This document shows, piece by piece, positions 1-11,602 of a stretch of DNA of 64,000 nucleotides (the first letter of the stretch is position 1; each line of letters starts with the position of its first letter). The notes beneath the pieces were generated by a model, which saw only the letters and a list, made by a program, of their open reading frames with translations, had not been told where the DNA came from and made no database searches. The translations under genes were made by a program, and so were the position numbers. The stretch covers positions 5,088,501 to 5,152,500 of the forward strand of contig NC_084896.1 of NCBI RefSeq assembly GCF_958979055.1, read 5' to 3'. Origin of the DNA: Alnus glutinosa (lineage: Eukaryota; Streptophyta; Magnoliopsida; Fagales; Betulaceae).

Positions 1-2884
1 CGATGAGAGATCTATCACAGCTCATAAATAGAATTCTTTAATTTGCAAGCTTTCTGACTGTTATTTATAAAACCCTTTTAATTGTTTCATGTAAACCTCT
101 TACTTGAGATCTCTATTCTCGAAAGTTGTTCTCACATCCATTTGATGTAGCTCTAAGTCAAAAAATGAGCTACTAATGTTATGATTATCTTGGTGAACCA
201 TTCTTAGACACTGGAGAGAATCTTTCATGATAATCAATGCCTTCTTCATGAGTAAAACCATTGGCTAAGAGTCTAGCTTGACTTTTGAGCCATATATTTA
301 TCTCTTACTTCATGGCATTGAATCACTATGTTGAGTTTTCTCCACTCATAGCATGTGAAAACAATTTTGGATCATCTTGATGTCCAATGTCAACATCAGA
401 CTCTGGGAGATATACAACATGATCACTAAGAATTGTTGATCTCCTTATTCTATAGGATTTTTCTTAATTCTACTTCCTCTGCATTTTGCAATGGGAGAAT
501 AGATTTTGAACCTGTTTTTTATGAGTTGGTTGTTCTAAAAGTGATTGTGGCTCAAGATAATCAATCTGATTTTCCCTAAATACAATCAATCATCCTTTAT
601 GAGGAGGAGATTTGGCCAACTCTAGTGCTTCTTCAAATTCCAATTTATGTGAATGAGCACTTCTACTAGGTTCCGCATCCTCTAGAAATTTTACAATCAA
701 CAACTCTAGGATTATATGAAGGATAATAAAACATTAAAACCCTTTAAAGTTTACTAAATAGCTTATAAAAGATCCGCTGGTTGCCTTGAATCTAATTTTC
801 TAAGGCGAGGATTATAAATCCTCTCTTTAGTAAAGCAACCCCATATGTGTAAATAATTTAAACTTGGCTTCCATTTATTTTATACTTTAAAAAGTGTCTT
901 AAAATAACCTTAGATAGAATCCTGTTTAACATATACACAACGATTTTTAAAGCTTTACTTTATAAGGGTAATAACATATTAGTATTACTAATCATTTCCC
1001 TTTTGTGTATACCTACCTTAATACTCTATGCCCATATTAGATCTTCATGTTGTTTCTCTTCTTCTTCCTTATAGGTATTGAAAGCATTCAATACCCCAGC
1101 TTTAATATTTAGAAGATAGAGATACATAAACTTTATATGGTCATCACTAAAAGATATAAAAATATCTCTGACCATTTAGGCAATGAGTATGAAAAAGTCA
1201 ACACCTTTCAATGTACATGATCTCAAGAATCTCAAAAGGCTCTCTTTGGAACCTCTAATGATCTTGTTGGTATGCTTTCCCTTATGCAGTCCACACAAGT
1301 ACCAAAGTCAGTAAATTACCGACTTTTATTTTCTGTATGGAGATATATTTCAATCTCTAAAGCCATAACAAGAGCATTTTATAAATTCTCAAATACTCTA
1401 CTTTACGTCAACATCAGTATGCAGAAATAAACAAATAATTTTGTTTCAAAAATTGGGATGTAGGTCAATTTTAAATTGACTTTAATTAAACCCCAACCAA
1501 TATTCCACCAAAAAATAAGAAAAATTTCAAGTTTAAAATAAAATTGAAATTTTTAACAAGCCAAACTAGAAAATAAATTTCTAAAAGATTATGGAATATA
1601 AATAATTTTTTTTGAGGTAAAAAATATAACTGAATCTCAAAATTAACCTATAGTTCCCTACAACCTCAAATTATAAACACGTGTTATTCACTTTAAAAAG
1701 ATCTGCATTTGTGTTGACAATGTGGATTGTTAAACCATAATCAATCCACAACATATTTGAATGAGTCACTACAAGAGATTCACGACATACTAAATATATG
1801 AGATTATCTTTATTTTAAGTTATTTCTTTTACTTCATGCAATCTTTCTTTATATGCCCTTAATTTTCCTTATTGCATGAGAAATAGGTATCTTGATTGCC
1901 ATAATACTTTATTGGCACCTTATTCTCATGCTTTAAGTGTTGGACTTAATTGCATTTATCAGTCCTTCCCTTGACATGAGTAACCATGTGAACACTTTAT
2001 GAATTCTCTCATATCCTTGAACACACATGTTTAGAAGTTTATTTACTAACCATTTATTCTTACGTGTGTTACAAGATAAAATTCTACATTTAGAAGAGAG
2101 AATTCAAAAATTGAAATAGACCAACAATGACTCAAAAAATCTCAATCTTTAGTGACTTAAGGTAAGCTATAATATTCTTCATTCCCATAATGGGATTAGA
2201 AACAACCTTACTAAATGTTCATAAACAACCTTTATAAAACTTTGGCTCTAAAACATTCAAGAATAAATCCCTGATGACTTTAGTGACATGAAATTTCATG
2301 AACATCTAACTTAAGTGATTAAATCACTCCCACCATTCATGCTTAATAATCTCACGTGGCGTACTTAATTCCGCGGGAGTAGGTGGTTTGTCCACACGGA
2401 GCACCAAATTTTTAACACCCCAAATGAAAAGGCATATTAATATTTTTTAGTCAGAAAAAATATTACCTTAAAGTATTGGAATATAAAACTATCAAAAGTA
2501 AAGTAATACGAATAGCTGCAATGACCAAGAATATAAAAAATACTTTAATGCTATGAATTAACTTTATTTTTAAATTAGCCAATGCCAATTTAAATAGTAA
2601 ATTTCAACCTACCTATGGGCAAAGATTGCATCATGCATGAAATTTACTCTTTATCAATAAGACTAATAAATTTAAATATTGATAAATAAAATTCTTCGTA
2701 CCTGTGGGCAACCGAGAGAAATTTTACTTTCAATACTAAATTTGTTATCTTATTCTAATTAAGTCATAAAAATAAAAACTTCCCTGTGGGGATAAGTAAT
2801 TAAATTTATGAATTAATTACAAGACGATGTTAATTTTTCCATATGAAGTTCATGTGTATAATCTTTATGCAATTATTATAAAAT

Positions 2885-3115
2885 CGAGATGCTGTGGCTC
2901 TCCCAAAATCATAATAATCACTCTGCAGTTTATGAACATCTAACAAAATTCTTTATGATGTTCTTATGTGTAATCCTGATGTAATTATCATTTAAAATAA
3001 GGATGCAGTGGCTCTCCAAAATCATAATGATAATTACGTGTGTAATCCTAATGCAATTATCATCCAAATTTGGGATGCTGTGGCTCCCCAAAATCATTAT
3101 GATAATTGCAACTTC
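2885..3115 (-). repeat. Three imperfect tandem hairpin units in the Copia internal region
   Basis: Three units of about 70 bp each carry an AATTATCAT arm and an ATGATAATT arm around a GGGGAGCCAC core, so each can fold on itself. They are the mirror of the units at 33631-33890 in the other copy. A spacer similar to a sequence before the first unit separates the second and third units. Confidence 0.7.
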
Positions 3116-4208
3116 ATTAACATCTAACAACTTTATACATGCCCCCTTAATAGCTCCAGGAATATAATAAACCAATACCTAAATGGGGTAAACAGCATTT
3201 TCCAAGGTGCAACCAGGTGAGTTCCCAAGAGAGTGAGGGGTGCCACTTGGACACACTTAAATCCCAAGACTTTCCTAGTCAGAACTTTTCTAGACATTGC
3301 ATTCTTGGATATTACTGTAAACACACCAGCGTATATGGTATTGTTAATTATTCTTAGGTCTAGGCATCAAGCAATTTATATTCAAACAATATAAATTTAA
3401 CAATTAAAAAATATTCCTCAATTTATATATTAAAGAAACAATAATTTTAATGCAAATCAATGCAAATCATAAGAGAAATAAAATTGCAACATGAGGACAT
3501 AATAAAATACATGGCTCAATGGTTTAGTAAATGATCTTAGTCCTTTACACTTGGTCAACCCAAGTTCTAAACCCCAAATGAGCCTACTATTTTTAATTTT
3601 ATTTAAAAGCTACTGTAATGGGCTACTATATTGGGTTGGGCTTTTGGGTCACAAGACTCCAAATGGGCTACTGTATTGGGCAATTAGGTCAACCCACTTA
3701 ATCAGGTCGGGCCTCTGGGTCTATGTATAGTACTGGCCCAAAAATGCATGGGTTTTAAAAAACCTTACCCGAAAATATATCCAATCCAGAAACCTTAATG
3801 GGTCGAAACCCTACCCGGTCACCAACCAACCCGACCCGTAATGTTCCAGATGGGTTGAAAACCCTAAAAATTGGAACCCTAGCCGCCACCCCTTTATGAA
3901 AATACCCATATTAAGATTACGGCAACTCAAAAATAGGCAGTATATCACAATACATAGAATAGTGATAATAATAATAATAAAAAAAAAAAAAAAAAAAAAA
4001 ATTGTCATATCAAATTTATGAGTTTTCAAACATATGTGAATAACAAATTTAATTGTATTCACAAAACATCTACTGGATTGAACAAAAATATGTTCACAAA
4101 ACTATGATTTAACAACCGAACGTGAACAATTAAAAAAAAAACAGACTATGTTCACAGAAATTATGGATTCAACAAAAACTTATTGCTAAGCAAAATAGCA
4201 TAGAAGTT

Positions 4209-4221
4209 GGCTCTGATACCA
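4209..4221 (-). other. Primer-binding site (initiator tRNA-Met type)
   Basis: On the minus strand the sequence TGGTATCAGAGCC lies two bases inside the LTR. This is the usual plant Copia primer-binding site, complementary to the 3' end of initiator tRNA-Met. It fixes the element's orientation. Confidence 0.85.
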
Positions 4222-4223
4222 CA

Positions 4224-4649
4224 TGCTTTAGAAATATTCAACATATTACTTAAACTAACATGCGCAGCGGAAAACAAATAAGACAGGATTCAGGCTTACC
4301 TCTAGCCATATTTGCTCAAGCTTTTCCACGATCCATCTGAAGAACAAGAAAAAAATTATTTGAGGGATCTTCTAACCTATGCTTATGACTATATTGCCGT
4401 ACTGATGGTGTACACAAGCTATTAATTTATAGGCTAGGTCAGGGACCCTCAAATATGGTAAATACCGTATTGTTCCTCCCATCAAGGAAACAATATTAAT
4501 TGATTTTTAAATCAATTAAATGATTCCATTACGATAATCTAAATTAATAGAAATTACCATCACCATAATACCGTATATTATATTTACAATAAATATAATA
4601 AACACCATATATGTGGCATATAGGTCATATATGGAGATAATATCTTACA
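4224..4649 (-). repeat. 5' LTR of the minus-strand Copia element
   Basis: This 426 bp block is bounded by TG at 4224 and CA at 4648-4649, and aligns over its whole length with the LTRs at 32086-32513 and 38136-38561. On the minus strand it starts TGTAAGATATTATC. It is the only LTR of this copy inside the window, so its target-site duplication cannot be tested. Confidence 0.85.
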
Positions 4650-5067
4650 TAAAAATCGTTTTTAATTTTTATTTTTCATATGTACGTGAGAGCAAACTGA
4701 GAGAAGCCATATACATGTAGTAGGTGTTGCTCGGTTCATCATATGATAATGGTTGTCATTGTACGTGTATAAAGTTGATAGGGGCCATATATAGGGCCAT
4801 GCCCACTGCATGTCTTCAACAGATCGAAAGGAGGTAAAGAAAAATGGGCAAAAAGAGAACTAAAGAGTGATCATAGTTAGAATCATGTGGAGTTATCTTC
4901 TACTCAACAAACAGGTGAAGTTTATGCAACGCAAACTTGTACAAATATTATAGCTAGCTTTTTATAGGGAATCATGAGTATTTGTCTATTTGATGGTGAA
5001 ACAGTCAACGTTCTTACGCGCAATCATTATAGTGCAATCGAAAGTTGGTCCATAATTGTGGTGCAAT
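4650..5067. other. Intergenic, no feature recognised
   Basis: AT-rich sequence between the Copia LTR and the solo LTR. I see no open reading frame of note, RNA gene or terminal repeat. Confidence 0.5.
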
Positions 5068-5072
5068 AATAC

Positions 5073-5508
5073 TGTTGAGGAGCTTTTTGGTTCGGTGACG
5101 TGGCATCATCAGAGACGTTCTCTTCGCCCGCGCCTTGGCTTGCAAAACAAGAAAGGCCCGCTGGAGGTTGGCCGGCGGAGCCTCCTCCGACGATCAAGTC
5201 AGTCAAGTGTTTGTATGAAGAAGAGAGAGAGAGAGAGAGAGAATAATAATAGATTTTGCCCAAATAATTTTTGTACTCCCTTTTATATCCCTGCATGCTA
5301 TATGTCTATTTTGTCCCTGTCAAGCACAAGGCCCAATGGAGACGTCTGATATCTTCTCTGACTTGATTTGACTGATCTCATAAATATTGAAGGCTTCCTG
5401 CGACCAAGGTTCATGTCCGGGGACTAATCTTTTCCGGAGTCCGAAATCCCACTTGTGGGGCAAACTTGGCCCCAGTACTCCAAAGTGGGGACAAATATTT
5501 CCCTAACA
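5073..5508 (-). repeat. Solo LTR, probably Ty3/Gypsy
   Basis: A 436 bp block has ends TGTTGAGG and CCCTAACA (TG...CA, imperfect inverted ends) and perfect 5 bp flanking duplications AATAC at 5068-5072 and 5509-5513. No internal region or second LTR is present. On the minus strand a TATA-like GGGATATAAAAGG is followed by a CT-dinucleotide run and GC-rich sequence, the layout of a plant Gypsy LTR promoter and leader, which sets the orientation. Superfamily is inferred from layout, not from protein sequence. Confidence 0.75.
5224..5242. repeat. (GA)n microsatellite inside the solo LTR
   Basis: Run of alternating G and A lying downstream of the LTR TATA box on the minus strand, so it would be transcribed as a CU-rich leader. 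Confidence 0.85.
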
Positions 5509-5513
5509 AATAC

Positions 5514-7446
5514 AGTACTTCCGATCTGATTTACTAAGATACGAGGGACACAACTATGCCTAAAAGAACTTTTTGTTTTTGGTAAGTACTTAACGAAATA
5601 CATGGAAAACTTAAACGGAAGGCGGATTCTCCCATTCGAACTTCGCGGCGAGAGAGGGAGAGCTTACCTGCTTAGCAATGAAGAAGAAGATCGAGACAAG
5701 AGAGTGAGAAGCGGCAAGCGGACAGAATTAATATCGCTTACAAAGTTATTTATTTTTTATTTTTCAATGAATTTACAAAGTTATTTACTCTTAGCTTTAG
5801 GGTATTAATTAAGTATACGATGTAATGAGTCTAATGACCATGAACACCAACCGCCTAATAATTACTAACCGTATATTTACTTTAATTTGTAGGTGGTTGG
5901 AAAAAACATCTAACTGCCTACGTCAGGGTAGTTAGCAATTTAAAGGATAGACAAAGACAGTTAATAACAACTAATTAATCGTCTACCCTTTTATATATAT
6001 ATAAAACGACATCATTTTTGTGCGTTTCATATAAGGTTTTCAGTTTGAGTTTAACGAAATTGATCTTTATTTACAAAATAATAATATTATCGAGCTTTGT
6101 TACATTTTGACGCCTTCTAATTATTTAAAAAAATGCCTAAAATCATCTAAAGAAAGCTTCAAAACACCAAAATGTATAAGTTCAAAAGGCCAGTTCGATC
6201 GATTGCCGGTAGGCAATAACGACATCCGAAGGGGTTATTTATTAATTAAGTATATGCATGCTTCATGCAAATAAGGACAACGATGATTTTTTTTTTTGGG
6301 TAATTACTGTCACGTCCCCGTATTAAAGACTACATAATATTATTGGCATTTTTTTATTTTTTATTTTTTCCTTCTCTTTTATTAGCTAGGCTACGTCAAT
6401 GCATAATCCTTGATACCAATAAAATCTGATCATTGCATTAATGGTCAAATCATTAGAGTTGAATACCAAATTGAAGTCTTAAACTGGCCTTGTAAAAGTG
6501 GTTGAACTCAACCCCTCCAAAAATTGGTGCATGCCGCTTTAGGTGGCGAGCTCACGGTATTCTTTAGTAAAAGGCGAAAGAATAGTTCGCTCTGTGCTCG
6601 CCACACGGCTAATCGGTTTATCCCTTTGGGCACAACTCCTTATTATAGCGGGAGTCCTCAGTTTGGTTTTATCTTGTAGTTGATGTGGGAATAGTCCTCA
6701 TTCAACAGTAGGGTAAACAAGACTTGCATAAACTTTGAATTCGGAAGCGTGGTGGTATGTTATGATGATAAATGTGAAATTTTTATAACGATGTTCCATT
6801 TCCACTTTCATTGAGGGTACAGATCGATATAAACTAAAATCCCACGGAACAGCTGGGACAGATAGCACAAACAACAATTAAACAACAATTTTCTGAGCAC
6901 TTGACCAAATAAAGTAGATGTCATTGCAATTAGAACACCATCATGATCAATTAATTGCTCAGAAGCTTCAGCAAGAGAAGCTAATTGAGAGTGAGTTCTG
7001 GTGCATGTGTAGAGATGTCCTGGTTCACGGGGAAGCTTCAGCAAGAGAAAAGCTTTCAGCACAAACCAGCATTACAACAATATTAAGAGGTTAGTTTTCA
7101 CTTCTGTGAGGGTCGGCTCTACCTTATAAAAAATTAGGCGATCGCCTAAGGCCTCTAATTAATGAATATTAATATGGATTTTTTTTATTAAAAAAATATT
7201 TGAAAGCTTAATTATATATAGTCAATATTCTTTAATTAAGGCCCCTAATTATAGTAATAAGTAATTTAAAAGGCGTTAATATCATTCTTAATTCTCTAAC
7301 ATTCCATTCTTGTAATAAGTCTTAAAATATTGATATTATTAAATAAGAGAATCAAATGATATTAAAGACATTCTTAAATAAAACCCATTTTTCAACTTTA
7401 AACATTCTATTCTTGGAAATAATACAAAGAATGAAAATAATAATAT
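5514..7446. other. Intergenic sequence
   Basis: Mostly AT-rich DNA. It contains one copy of a dispersed repeat (6500-6715) and a short minus-strand open frame at 6808-7062 that I do not recognise and do not call a gene. No splice-supported coding sequence was found. Confidence 0.5.
6500..6715. repeat. Dispersed repeat, copy 1 (matches 10435-10650)
   Basis: Shares a run of over 40 identical bases, including CACGGTATTCTTTAGTAAAA and GAATAGTTCGCTCTGTG, with the copy near 10500. Both then diverge and re-converge at a TTTTATCTT(G/C)TAGT block. I found no terminal inverted repeat, LTR pair or coding motif, so the class is unknown. Confidence 0.7.
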
Positions 7447-7555
7447 GAGAAATGCTTGGCTATACACTCCCATCCTACTCTTATCTCACATTATTGGTCT
7501 ATGTAGACAAGAGTGGGATAGGAGTAAGATGGGAATGTACAGCCAAGCATTTCTC
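7447..7555. mobile_element. Short hairpin MITE
   Basis: A 109 bp imperfect palindrome with outer arms GAGAAATGCTTGGCT and AGCCAAGCATTTCTC and an inner arm around CATCCTACTC/GAGTGGGATAGGAG. It has no coding capacity. Family not assigned. Confidence 0.75.
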
Positions 7556-7594
7556 TAAGAATATATAATATTTATTCGAGTAATATATGATTAT

Positions 7595-7738
7595 TGCACA
7601 ACTCTTACATAACTCTTGTACAACTCTAACTAATTTTTTTTATGATTAACCATTGGATTTGTTTTCCTACATGTGGACCCTAAATATTCAATGGTTGATC
7701 TTAAAAAAAAGTTGTTAGACTTGTATAAGAGTTGTGCA
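7595..7738. mobile_element. Small MITE with TGCACAACTC ends, copy 1
   Basis: Ends TGCACAACTCTTA and TAAGAGTTGTGCA are inverted repeats. The centre, around TTGGATTTGTTTTCCTACAT, matches a second copy at about 9397-9582. No clear target-site duplication was resolved. Confidence 0.75.
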
Positions 7739-8154
7739 AAAAACATTTTTTATTCAATATATTATGGGTAGACTTTCCATGCCTTGTAATGAGTATTGAA
7801 CAACTAAAATTCCAATAGTAATTTAAAGGTACAGCAATAAATTTTGATCCCAACTACTTGTCGGATCTTTTGCAAGAGACATGCATTCAATGCTAATAAT
7901 ATAAAATTTATACCAAACTTAAAAAGATAAAATTTATGCTACACAAGTACTCTAATGTTCAAAATAAAACGAGGAAAAAAATTTAAATGCTAAGAAGATG
8001 AAAAGTTTTCAAAATATTTTATTCAATTCAATTATAAACTATCTCTTTATAAGTTTCCATTGTTTTCTCTTTATTTCTCTATTCAAGTCTTATTCAAATT
8101 TGAATTATTCTCTTCTTCTACACTTTCATTATTTTCTAACAATTCACTATTCAA

Positions 8155-9263
8155 GAATTAAATATGTGTGTTTGGGGTTAACATGGCATGCCCTCCCTTG
8201 TTATTTCATCTTCTCTCCTCTAGAGCCCCTCCCTTGTGAGCATGGTTTTCACCGGGAGGGGGAGGCGTGGGGGTGGCCTCACGCCTCCCCCTCCCGGTGG
8301 TGATTTCCCTTTGCCTCCTCATGAGTCAAGGTATTTTTTTGTTTCCCTGAGTTGGTCCAGTGGGGTTAGTTTTCTCCCAACTTCTAGGGTTGTGGAGATT
8401 TTGTTCTCCCCGACTAGATCCAATGGTGGTTGATCTTCCCTTAGCTTTTTTGGGTTATGGTGGCTTGTTTTTTGCTTTTCTTTGTTATTTCTTTCGTTTT
8501 GGTAGGATTATTCATCTCAAGATGTCTTTTATAGGGGAGTAGCCTAGCCAACGTGTCGTCGACAGGATGATTTTTTGCCGGTTTTTTCACTGTTTTTTCT
8601 TTGATTTTGGAAGCCAGATCTACACTTCTCCGCCGACTTCTGATTGACTCGCGCCCCCCAGCAGCGTTCCCCGCCGTCTTCCGCCCCTGTCGCCGCAAGC
8701 TTCGATCTTGTCGGTCGTCGGTGATCGGCGCGTGGTTCCCACACGCCTAGGAGCTTTTTGTTCCTTGGTACATGTGAGGGCCACGCTCCGCTTTTTTTAG
8801 GCCGTGCACGGTGGCAACCAGTTCTACGGCGTCGGATCTTCGTCTGGGTGGTTCCGGTGATGACGTGTGTCCTACACGCGCTGCCGTCTGGCGTCTTTGG
8901 CCTCCTTCTCCACTGCCGGCAGCTTGTTTTTGAGTGTTTTTGCTTTTTTGTGTTTGTGTTATTATCTTGTTTTTCTCCGGTCACAGCCTACTTGTGTTTT
9001 GATCAAATTTTATGGGAATATTTGTTAGTTAATTATTAGATCAGCCATCTTTCTTTAGAGTGTGAGCGTTATTGTAAGAGAGGCTCAAGTGTCATTCTTG
9101 TAAAATTTGTATTTTTACTTAGGTAGCTATTTTACTAAGCCAGATCCTTCTGGCTTAGAGAGTTTGGGGGTCTTGTCCCTTACTTTCAAATTGTAAGCCT
9201 CTGGGCTGTTTGTAGAATTAATGATAGCACATGCTATTTGTTCAACAACCAAAAAAAAAAAAA
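8155..9263 (+). mobile_element. Poly(A)-tailed retroposed insertion of unknown source
   Basis: The block ends in an A13 run (9251-9263) and is flanked by 17 bp direct repeats, AACAATTCACTATTCAA at 8138-8154 and AACAATTCACTATCCAA at 9264-9280, differing at one base. This is the signature of L1-type target-primed reverse transcription. The 5' part (8190-8330) is GC- and CT-rich with a palindromic GGGAGGGGGAGGCG/CGCCTCCCCCTCCC pair; the 3' part is AT-rich. No reverse transcriptase or recognisable protein is encoded. It could be an internally deleted LINE, a non-autonomous LINE relative or a retroposed non-coding transcript. Confidence 0.7.
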
Positions 9264-9396
9264 AACAATTCACTATCCAAGGCATTAAAATCATTACGTA
9301 GCTAATCAGTGACAAACAAAAAGGTTAGTTACCAAAAAATCAATCAATCACTTGCATTAGTTACCAAAATAAAATGTTAGAAAATAGTAATGTTTA

Positions 9397-9582
9397 CTTC
9401 ACAACTCGTACACATCTTTTAAAAAAAAAAAAAAAAAAAAAACTCTTGTACGACTTTTGCACAACTAATTACTTTTTTTTTTTATGATTAATCATTGGAT
9501 TTGTTTTCCTACATGTGTGCCCCTAAATATTCAATGGTTGATCTTAAAAAAAAGTTGTTAGAGTTGTTTAAGAGTTGTGCAA
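9397..9582. mobile_element. Small MITE, copy 2, with internal poly(A) expansion
   Basis: Matches the MITE at 7595-7738 in its central block and in the right end AAGAGTTGTGCA. The left part has a run of over 20 A residues at 9420-9442 not present in the other copy. Confidence 0.65.
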
Positions 9583-9589
9583 GAAACAT

Positions 9590-11600
9590 TATATATATAT
9601 ATTTGAATCCAAAAAAGCGAAAATATATATATATATATATAAAATACAATATAATATTAAAATAAATATTATTTAATTAATATTTTAAAATAAATAAAAT
9701 GTTTCACTTAAACTTGTAGCTTTAAGCCTCAAAATGTATTGAACCGCCCTGGCTTCAGTATATATTATTATCTACCTTTCAGAGTTCATGATCAAGCTCA
9801 TAATTAATCCTCGACATATTCTGGAGTGTCTTTGGTTTGTATCAATCCAAGAAAATATGTGCTAGTTAGTGCCACACAATTGCAATCCACATAGTCAACA
9901 TCTGAATCCACGTCGCTTTATAGCTAGGCAATATTAATCCACTAACAATGAACAATATTATGCTCAACGATGCAAGGAAATTAAGCGATGGTATTAAAAA
10001 TCATAAATTTCCCCATAACCATCTCCATCTGTAAAGGTATAGGCCATCACTGCCCCGCCCACACTGCGGATTTTCCACAGGCTTGCCATGAGAATCCGCT
10101 AATTTGTTATTTTGCCAAACACCACACTGGCCGGTGGAGATATTACTGCTTGAAAGGCCACCGTCGCAAGCAGCTATTCCGGTGTGGGAGGCTGTATCGA
10201 GTACCATTTGTCAAAGGGTCTTCTTTTAGGACATGCTATATATATATATTGAGAGCGAAATTTCCATCTGAAAGAAAAATGTCTTTATGCTCTTCGGAGA
10301 TATAAATCTCGGTCTGGATTTGTCAAGCCAAATATGGAACTACTTTTTATGGGACATCTTCTTGGCCTTGATTTGAGTTGCTAATAACATAAATAGACGG
10401 AAACATGAAAACTTCAACTAGTTATGTAGGGGGAGACATTGAAATCAACCCCTCTAAAAATTGGTGTATGCCACTTGGAGCAGCGAGCACACGGTATTCT
10501 TTAGTAAAAGGCGAAAGAATAGTTCGCTCTGTGCCCACTGCGTGGTTCCGTGAATTGCGCCTGCGGGTTACAGCATCTTATATAGGCATTGTCCTCACTC
10601 TAGGTTTTATCTTCTAGTCGATGTGGGATCGGAATAGTATCTTCTACATTCTGCAGTGGGTATAAACAAAACATTTGTGCATAGACACAAAATATCTATA
10701 AGGAACTAGAATCGTCGATAATTTAAGATAAAAAGAATGGTGCATCGTTAATATATCTCTTTCAACATCTTTGAAATGAATTGTCTTGCTTGGTTAATTT
10801 GCATTCCTAATTTTTTCTTTTTTATGAACAATTTGTATTCCTAATGTAAATGCTTAATTTCCCTTCAAACAGCCATATTTGAACAACTGATACATTAAAG
10901 GAGACATAGTATTCCGGAGGGATAAGACTATCATTGAAAGAGAAAACGCGCAAATAAGCGTATTTATATTGATAAATTATCATTTATTTCAAAAGTTTAA
11001 ATTAATAAAAAAAAAATGAATTTAGTTATTTAATTAATATTTTTACACTCCCACTTACATGTAAGTTCAAACTTCTCATCAATAAGTAAAGTTTAATACA
11101 TGTAATATTTAACTGAAATGAGATAAAGTGTAAAGATAGGATTAGAACTCGTAACCCCTATTCTGATACCATGATAAATTACCACTTATCTTAAAAGGTT
11201 AAACTAATAAAAAATAAATTTAATCATTTAATTAATATTCTAACACAAAAATCTTGTGAAATATGCAATGCACACTATCGCCCAAATGTGCTTCCAACTT
11301 TTCTGAATTAATCATTTAAGCTTTTGATTGGAAGTTATAATCTGGTAAGGTACCAGACATCCTAACCAAAATCACCCACATGCCAAGTTCCGAGTTCTTT
11401 GTTTTTTTTTCCCCTTAGCAAGTCTACTTGGCATCTTCCTTTTTGGATGGAGATGATGAGAATGATCATACTTAATAAGCAAGGTAGTTTTCGCTTGTAC
11501 CCACATCGCTGGATATAAAAAACAAAATATGAAAACCTTTTCATTTCCATCTTTTCAACGTACTAATTTACAAAAACATTTTATATGTTTATAAACGTTT
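9590..11600. other. Intergenic sequence 3' of MINIYO
   Basis: AT-rich, with a (TA)n stretch near 9590-9650 and the second dispersed-repeat copy at 10435-10650. Short open frames on both strands at about 9990-10305 are not supported by any motif I know. The last 250 bp probably hold the MINIYO 3' UTR. Confidence 0.5.
10435..10650. repeat. Dispersed repeat, copy 2 (matches 6500-6715)
   Basis: Same core as the copy near 6560. It follows a purine run, GTAGGGGGAGACATTG, that resembles a polypurine tract before an LTR, but no LTR pair was found, so this remains a hint only. Confidence 0.65.
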
Positions 11601-11602
11601 CT

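Larger units (their letters stand above)
1..4649 (-). mobile_element. Decayed Tnt1-like Copia LTR retrotransposon, 5' part, cut by window edge
   Basis: This segment is the reverse-complement counterpart of the complete element at 32086-38561, and matches it from the LTR (4224-4649) to the reverse-transcriptase remnant near position 1. A primer-binding site and LTR lie at its right end, so it reads right to left and its 3' half lies outside the window. No long ORF survives. The RT-like stretch at about 60-300 mirrors 36540-36780, where an ETFSPVSK motif is readable. Compared with the other copy it lacks about 70 bp near 2200. Family assignment (Tnt1/Tork-like Copia) rests on RT and RNase H motifs of the sister copy. 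Confidence 0.85.

Noticed and set aside
6808..7062. 84-codon minus-strand frame considered as a gene fragment.
   Set aside because: No family recognised, no flanking splice sites or paralogue in the window.
8544..8984. 146-codon minus-strand frame and plus-strand frames in the GC-rich block.
   Set aside because: Low-complexity, basic composition with no motif. The block is a retroposed insertion, and GC-rich DNA gives long chance frames.
10001..10305. Overlapping short frames on both strands, one Cys/Gly-rich, considered as a small secreted protein.
   Set aside because: No signal peptide, splice support or known cysteine pattern; not distinguishable from chance.
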